Notes under the pieces: model-generated
Seen by the model: the letters and a program-made list of their open reading frames with translations, nothing else
Told to the model about the DNA's origin: nothing
The model's database searches: none
Shown here: piece by piece, positions 59,800-64,000 of the stretch
How positions within the stretch are numbered: position 1 is the first letter of the stretch
How the letters are laid out: each line of letters opens with the position of its first letter
Position numbers and translations under genes: made by a program
DNA from: Gordonia liuliyuniae
GTDB taxonomy: Bacteria; Actinomycetota; Actinomycetes; Mycobacteriales; Mycobacteriaceae
Length of the DNA: 64,000 nt
Assembly (NCBI RefSeq): GCF_021739025.1
Contig: NZ_JAKKOT010000002.1
Span: 248,001 to 312,000, forward strand
Direction of reading: 5' to 3'

Positions 59800-62700
59800 G
59801 TGAACGCACAGTCCGTCGACGCCGAGAATCGGTTCGCCACCTGCCCGATCGACGTCGACGCGTCAAGCGCTCGACGCGGTGCGTACAGCTACGACGCGTC
59901 GAACTATCGGATCCCGCCCGCCGGAGTCGCCTTCCCGCGCACCGCCGACGAGGTCAGCGCGACCTTGGCCTGGTGCCACGCGGAGAAGATCACGGTGACC
60001 GTCCGCGGCGGCGGCACCTCGATGGCGGGCAACGCCGTCGGAGCCGGACTCGTTCTGGACCTCTCCCGCCACATGGACACGATCATCGACATCGACGCCC
60101 GCGCACACACCGCCACTGTCCAGCCCGGTGTCGTCCTCGCGCAACTCGCGAGCGCCGTCGAACGGCACACCGACGGCGCGATGACGTTCGCTCCGGACCC
60201 GTCATCGAAGTCACGCGCGACGGTCGGCGGATCGATCGCCAACGATGCGTGCGGCAACCATTCGGTGCGTTACGGCCGGACCACCGACCACGTCGTCGCA
60301 CTCGACCTCATCCTGGTGGACGGCACGCGTGTCACCGCGACCCGATCCGGGATCCAGGCGAGCGACCCGTCCGACACCGCCGCCGTCGGTCGCGCCGCCC
60401 GGATCACCGCCGACCTCGCCGACCTGACACACGACACGATGGCCCCGCTGCGCACCGAACTGGGCCGTATCCCCCGTCAGGTGTCCGGCTACCACCTGTC
60501 GCATCTGTTGCCCGAGCACGGCTTCGATGTCGCACGTGCCCTGGTCGGCAGTGAGGGAACGTGCGCGGTCGTCGTCGCCGCGACCGTCTCGATCGTGGAC
60601 GTCCCGCCGTCGGCCCTCCTGCTGATCCTCGGCTACGAGAACGTGGTCGACGCGGCCCGCGACGTGCCCGAGATTTTGACGTTCTCGCCGTCAGCGGTGG
60701 AGGGCATCGACGAGCAGATCGTCGCGACGATGCGCGACCGACGCGGCGCCGACTCGGTCACCGCGTTGCCGCCAGGGCACGCCTGGCTGTACGTGGAGCT
60801 CGACGGCGACAGCCCCGATCAGGTGGCGACCGAGGCGACACGCCTGCTCGCCGGTCTGCGCAGCGCGGGGCGAGTGCTCGACGGCGCCGTCGTCACCGAT
60901 CCGGTTGTGCGCACGAGCCTGTGGCGGGTCCGCGAGGACGGCGCCGGATTGTCGTCCCGGCTCCCCCTCCCGGACGGCGGCTCGATCACGTCGTGGCCGG
61001 GGTGGGAGGACTCGGCGGTGGCGCCGGAGAACCTCGCGGACTATCTCGCGGACTTCACCGAACTCCTCGCCGAGCACGATCTGATCGGCGTCATGTACGG
61101 CCATTTCGGCGCGGGCTGCATGCACATCCGCATCACGTTCGACCAGGCCACCGACGAGGGGCGCGCGGTGATGACGCGCTTCCTCGACGCCGCGGCTCGC
61201 CTCGTGGTCCGGCACGGCGGCACGCTGTCGGGCGAACACGGTGACGGCCGCGCCCGGTCGGGCCTGCTGCCGATCATGTACTCCCCCGCGATGCTGGCGG
61301 CGTTCGCCCGGTTCAAAGCCGTGTTCGATCCGGAGGGTCTGCTCAATCCCGGGATCATGGTGTCGCCCGCCGAACCGGTCGCCGACCTCGCCCTGGCGGG
61401 AGTCCAGGTGCTGGAGTGGCAGACCAGTTTCGCGCTGGGCGACACCACCGCGTCCCCGCCGGGGCAGAGGCTCGTCGACGCAGTCCAGTCGTGCATCGGG
61501 GTGGGACGGTGTCGTTCGCACAGCGGCGGTGTGATGTGCCCGAGCTACCGGGCGACCGGCGACGAGAAGGACTCCACGCGCGGCCGGGCGCGCGTGCTGC
61601 AGGAGATGATTCGCGGCGCGACGACTGTCGACGACGGATGGCGTTCGGAGGATGTGCGCGAGGTGCTCGACCTGTGTCTGTCCTGCAAGGCCTGCGCGTC
61701 CGACTGTCCGACGGGCGTCGACATGGCGACGTACAAGTCGGAGTTCTTCGATCATTACTACCGGCGACGGCTCCGTCCGGCGGCCCACTACTCGCTCGGC
61801 TGGCTGCCTCGTTGGCTGCCGATCATGTCGCGGACGGCGCCCGCGGTGAACGCGGTCCTGGCATCGCCGGTCAAGAATGCGGCGCTGCGGATGGCCGGGC
61901 TGACCACCGAGCGGGACCTGCCGCGGTTCGCGTCGCGTCGCACCCTGCGGAGACTGCTCGCGCGCCCCACGCCGACCGGTGCGGCCGACGTCGTGTTGAT
62001 GGTCGACTCGTTCACGCGTGGCTTCCGTCCGGAGGTCGCGGCCGCCGCGCGTCGCGTCGTCGACGACGCCGGGCATCGTGCGCAGATCCGCACCGACGTG
62101 TGCTGCGGGCTCACCTGGATTTCGACTGGCCAGCTCGCCCAGGCGACGAAGAAGCTCACCCATGCGGCCGAGGTGCTCGACGACGGCACGGACCGTCCGA
62201 TCGTGGTGGTCGAGCCGAGTTGTGCGGCCGCGTTGCGCAAGGATCTGCCCGAGCTCGTGCACACCGACGCCGCCGAACGGGTGTCGAAGCGGATCAGGAG
62301 CTTCGCCGAGCAGGTCAGCGCGCAGGTCGCGGAGGGCTGGGTCCCTGCCCGGGGTGTTCCCGGCGAGGTCGTCGTGCAGACGCACTGCCACGAGTACTCG
62401 GTGTTCGGTTCGGCCATCCAGCAGCGCGCGCTCCGGGACGTCGGCGTGCGCGAGATCCGGGAGGCGACCGGCTGCTGCGGTGTGGCGGGGAATTTCGGTT
62501 TCGAGGCCGACCACTACGAGACGAGCATGGCCGTCGCCGAACAGGCGTTGGCGCCCGCACTGCGCGCCCGCGACGACGCGACGGTCCTCACCGACGGCTT
62601 CAGTTGTCACATGCAGGTTCGGCAATTGACCGGCGATCGGTCGTCGGACGCGTCCGCGCACCTCGCCCAGATGCTCGATCCCACTCCGGAACGACGATGA
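59800..62700 (+). CDS. FAD-linked oxidase and Fe-S fusion protein (D-lactate/glycolate dehydrogenase-like)
   Basis: This 966-residue protein has an FAD_binding_4 domain (VRGGGTSMAGNAVGAGLVLDLSRH near residue 70, GGSIANDACGNHSVRYGRT near residue 143), a GlcD-type C-lobe (MYGHFGAGCMHIRITF, LSGEHGDGRARSGLL), two ferredoxin-like cysteine clusters (CIGVGRC...CP near residue 567 and CLSCKACASDCP near residue 627) and a C-terminal CCG-type domain (CCGL, CHEYS, CCGVAGNFG). The fusion oxidises a 2-hydroxy acid and passes electrons to the chain. A GTG start at 59800 has GAGGAAGGGA upstream. It is monocistronic and ends in a hairpin. Confidence 0.9.
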   Translation: MNAQSVDAENRFATCPIDVDASSARRGAYSYDASNYRIPPAGVAFPRTADEVSATLAWCHAEKITVTVRGGGTSMAGNAVGAGLVLDLSRHMDTIIDIDARAHTATVQPGVVLAQLASAVERHTDGAMTFAPDPSSKSRATVGGSIANDACGNHSVRYGRTTDHVVALDLILVDGTRVTATRSGIQASDPSDTAAVGRAARITADLADLTHDTMAPLRTELGRIPRQVSGYHLSHLLPEHGFDVARALVGSEGTCAVVVAATVSIVDVPPSALLLILGYENVVDAARDVPEILTFSPSAVEGIDEQIVATMRDRRGADSVTALPPGHAWLYVELDGDSPDQVATEATRLLAGLRSAGRVLDGAVVTDPVVRTSLWRVREDGAGLSSRLPLPDGGSITSWPGWEDSAVAPENLADYLADFTELLAEHDLIGVMYGHFGAGCMHIRITFDQATDEGRAVMTRFLDAAARLVVRHGGTLSGEHGDGRARSGLLPIMYSPAMLAAFARFKAVFDPEGLLNPGIMVSPAEPVADLALAGVQVLEWQTSFALGDTTASPPGQRLVDAVQSCIGVGRCRSHSGGVMCPSYRATGDEKDSTRGRARVLQEMIRGATTVDDGWRSEDVREVLDLCLSCKACASDCPTGVDMATYKSEFFDHYYRRRLRPAAHYSLGWLPRWLPIMSRTAPAVNAVLASPVKNAALRMAGLTTERDLPRFASRRTLRRLLARPTPTGAADVVLMVDSFTRGFRPEVAAAARRVVDDAGHRAQIRTDVCCGLTWISTGQLAQATKKLTHAAEVLDDGTDRPIVVVEPSCAAALRKDLPELVHTDAAERVSKRIRSFAEQVSAQVAEGWVPARGVPGEVVVQTHCHEYSVFGSAIQQRALRDVGVREIREATGCCGVAGNFGFEADHYETSMAVAEQALAPALRARDDATVLTDGFSCHMQVRQLTGDRSSDASAHLAQMLDPTPERR

Positions 62701-62728
62701 GGGCGGGGCGGCGTCAGCCGTCCCGCCC
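62701..62728. terminator. Hairpin between convergent genes
   Basis: GGGCGGG...GGC pairs with GCC...CCCGCCC directly after the stop at 62700, ahead of the convergent MspA-like gene ending at 62782. It fits a shared terminator. Confidence 0.7.
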
Positions 62729-62781
62729 TACCCCTCGACATGCACCCCCCGACTGGCGCATGTCTGGTCACCCGTGCGCGC

Positions 62782-63465
62782 TCAGAGGCGCGTGGTCTTC
62801 CCGTAGTCGTAGTAGACGTAGACGCCGGTCTCCGTGGTGACCGATATCTTGGCGAACGGCTGTACCGAGATCGGGCCGACCGCGTTGGAGACGTTGAGCT
62901 CCACGCCGGACAGGACGACGTCGGCGGTCGGCTTCGTCATCGCGAACTCAGCGAGGGCGACGGTCGTGATCTTGCCTGCACCCACCTCGAATTCGAGGTC
63001 TGCGGCGGGGATGACCGTCGACTCGGCTCCGGCCTCCAGACCGATGTCGCCGAGCGAGCCACCGCCACCGGTTCCGGAGATGGTGACGTTCGGCGAGATC
63101 TTCGTGTTGACGCCACCCGATAGTTTCAGGTCCGGGGTGTGCGCGGTGACTTTGACGCCGGTCGGCGCCACCGAGACCGGATACCCGATCTTGTAGCCGA
63201 GTTCGACCGTCGCCCGCACCTTCTTGTCACCGATGCCCGCGATCGCCGCGTGGACGTCGGACGTCAACAGTGCTTGACCCGAGAACGGCGACGAGTCGAG
63301 CGGGGCAACCTTGCGGACCTTCAACCGGCTCGAGTCGAGCGTGATGTCCACGCCCTCACGAGTGTGATGGGTCTGGGCGGCAGCCGGACCGGCGACCAAT
63401 GCCGACACCATCGTGAAAGCCGCGACGACGGCCAAAAGCAGCAGAGTGGTAGTTCGTCGCAACAC
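62782..63465 (-). CDS. MspA-family porin
   Basis: This 227-residue protein has a signal peptide (RRTTTLLLLAVVAAFTMVSALVAGPAAA, cleavage after AAA-QT). The MspA pattern follows: REGVDITLDSSRLKVRKVAPL, TVELGYKIGYPVSVAPTGV, ISPNVTISG, ILPAADLEFEVGAGKIT-like strands and a final beta strand with VYVYYDYGKTTRL. It should form an octameric channel in the mycolate outer membrane for small hydrophilic solutes. A GTG start at 63465 has GGAGA 5 nt upstream. It is intact, unlike the copy at 39853-40495. Confidence 0.88.
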   Translation of the reverse strand: MLRRTTTLLLLAVVAAFTMVSALVAGPAAAQTHHTREGVDITLDSSRLKVRKVAPLDSSPFSGQALLTSDVHAAIAGIGDKKVRATVELGYKIGYPVSVAPTGVKVTAHTPDLKLSGGVNTKISPNVTISGTGGGGSLGDIGLEAGAESTVIPAADLEFEVGAGKITTVALAEFAMTKPTADVVLSGVELNVSNAVGPISVQPFAKISVTTETGVYVYYDYGKTTRL

Positions 63466-63636
63466 GACGATCTCCTTACGGTGACGCGGACCGTGCGGTC
63501 CGAGGCGAGATCTGAGCCGCGGAAGGTCCGCGTCTCACAGGAGGATTCTCCTGCCATCGATCTCACGCCCTCTGCAACTGTTTTCCACATCGCGAAACCG
63601 AGAAGTGGACAAAATAGCAGGTCAGAGCGTCAAAGT

Positions 63637-63657
63637 ATTTGTCCGGTCCGGACAAAT
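63637..63657. promoter_or_regulatory. 21-bp palindrome upstream of the MspA gene
   Basis: Perfect arms ATTTGTCCGG and CCGGACAAAT flank a single T, about 170 nt upstream of the GTG at 63465 and 70 nt after the convergent-side alcohol dehydrogenase stop. The symmetry fits a TetR- or GntR-type operator; the regulator is unknown. Confidence 0.5.
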
Positions 63658-63692
63658 CCGGACCGCAGGCGGGTCCGGACGAGCCACCGGAG

Positions 63693-63718
63693 CCCCGATT
63701 CGCCTCGGCGAATCGGGG
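63693..63718 (-). terminator. Hairpin terminator of the edge ADH gene
   Basis: A perfect 12-bp stem (CCCCGATTCGCC at 63693-63704 with its complement at 63707-63718) and a 2-base loop lie 9 nt after the stop at 63728. Confidence 0.8.
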
Positions 63719-63727
63719 CGGCGACGG

Positions 63728-64000
63728 CTACAGGGTGGCCGTGTCGATGACGAACCGGTAGCGGACGTCGCTGCGCAGGACACGCTCGTAGGCGTCGTTG
63801 ATCTCGTCGGCCGAGATCAGTTCGGTCTCGGGTGCGATGCCATGCTCAGCGCAGAAGTCGAGCATCTCCTGCGTCTCGGCGATGCCGCCGATGTTCGATC
63901 CGGCGAACGACCGCCGGTTGGCGAACAGTGAGAACACGCGCATCGAGACCGGGTCGGCGGGCGCGCCGACGTTCACCCACACACCGTCCAACCGGAGCAG
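63728..64000 (-). CDS. Zinc-type alcohol dehydrogenase (AdhC-like), truncated by window edge
   Basis: Only the last 90 residues are visible. The frame is open to the right edge. The segment [63 protein letters not shown] matches the C-terminal end of cinnamyl/AdhC-type NADP-dependent alcohol dehydrogenases. The zinc and cofactor parts lie outside the window. Confidence 0.8.
   Translation of the reverse strand: MLRLDGVWVNVGAPADPVSMRVFSLFANRRSFAGSNIGGIAETQEMLDFCAEHGIAPETELISADEINDAYERVLRSDVRYRFVIDTATL

Noticed and set aside
60691..62661. 656-codon minus-strand frame opposite the FAD/Fe-S gene
   Set aside because: The plus strand carries clear FAD and Fe-S motifs; the opposing frame is an antisense shadow.

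Overview
The window comes from a high-GC, mycolic-acid-bearing actinomycete of the order Mycobacteriales, most likely Gordonia or a close relative. The evidence is the block fhaA-fhaB-pstP-rodA-pbpA-pknA-pknB followed by trpG, crgA, a PH-domain gene and ppiA, which is the near-oriC order known from Mycobacterium; two MspA-type porin genes; an antigen-85-like mycolyltransferase; and an F420/LLM-type oxidoreductase.

Layout. (1) 1-24.4 kb is a catabolic supercluster, almost all on the minus strand: two Baeyer-Villiger-type monooxygenases, a Rieske oxygenase with its ferredoxin-type reductase, an alpha/beta hydrolase, a cyclase-family hydrolase, a VOC protein, two alcohol dehydrogenases, an SDR, an LLM oxidoreductase, an acyl-CoA synthetase, two acyl-CoA dehydrogenases, an enoyl-CoA hydratase and two MFS transporters. 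It ends in an unusual regulator carrying two helix-turn-helix regions. Three minus-strand promoters share a nearly identical core (-35 TTGACG, 17-bp spacer, -10 TACAGT) with a GTAGCC-N3-GGCTAC palindrome inside the spacer. The layout suggests uptake, hydroxylation or oxidation, ring expansion to a lactone, hydrolysis, CoA activation and beta-oxidation of a cyclic or terpenoid/steroid-like compound. (2) 24.6-30 kb holds an SsuABC/TauABC-like ABC importer, small accessory genes, a mycolyltransferase-like secreted esterase and a perfect 50-bp palindrome. (3) 30-42 kb is an accessory island: an IS256-type element, an IS110-type element, IS3 and ISL3 scars, an orphan HNH toxin tip with a SUKH-like immunity gene, a secreted polymorphic toxin with membrane-type partners next to an MspA-like porin gene, and decayed genes beside tRNA-Leu(CAG). 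Three genes here are broken by single extra bases in homopolymer runs. (4) 42.6-56.2 kb is the cell-growth and serine/threonine-kinase block with crgA, rhomboid and cyclophilin genes, plus two DnaA-box-like 9-mers. (5) 56.2-64 kb holds a secreted lipase, a PhoX-type Tat protein, a large FAD/Fe-S oxidoreductase, a second MspA-like porin and a truncated alcohol dehydrogenase at the right edge.

Start codons were moved from the longest open frames wherever a Shine-Dalgarno-like sequence or an overlap with the upstream gene pointed to an internal start. All functions are inferred from motifs and context read by eye; no database search was run.
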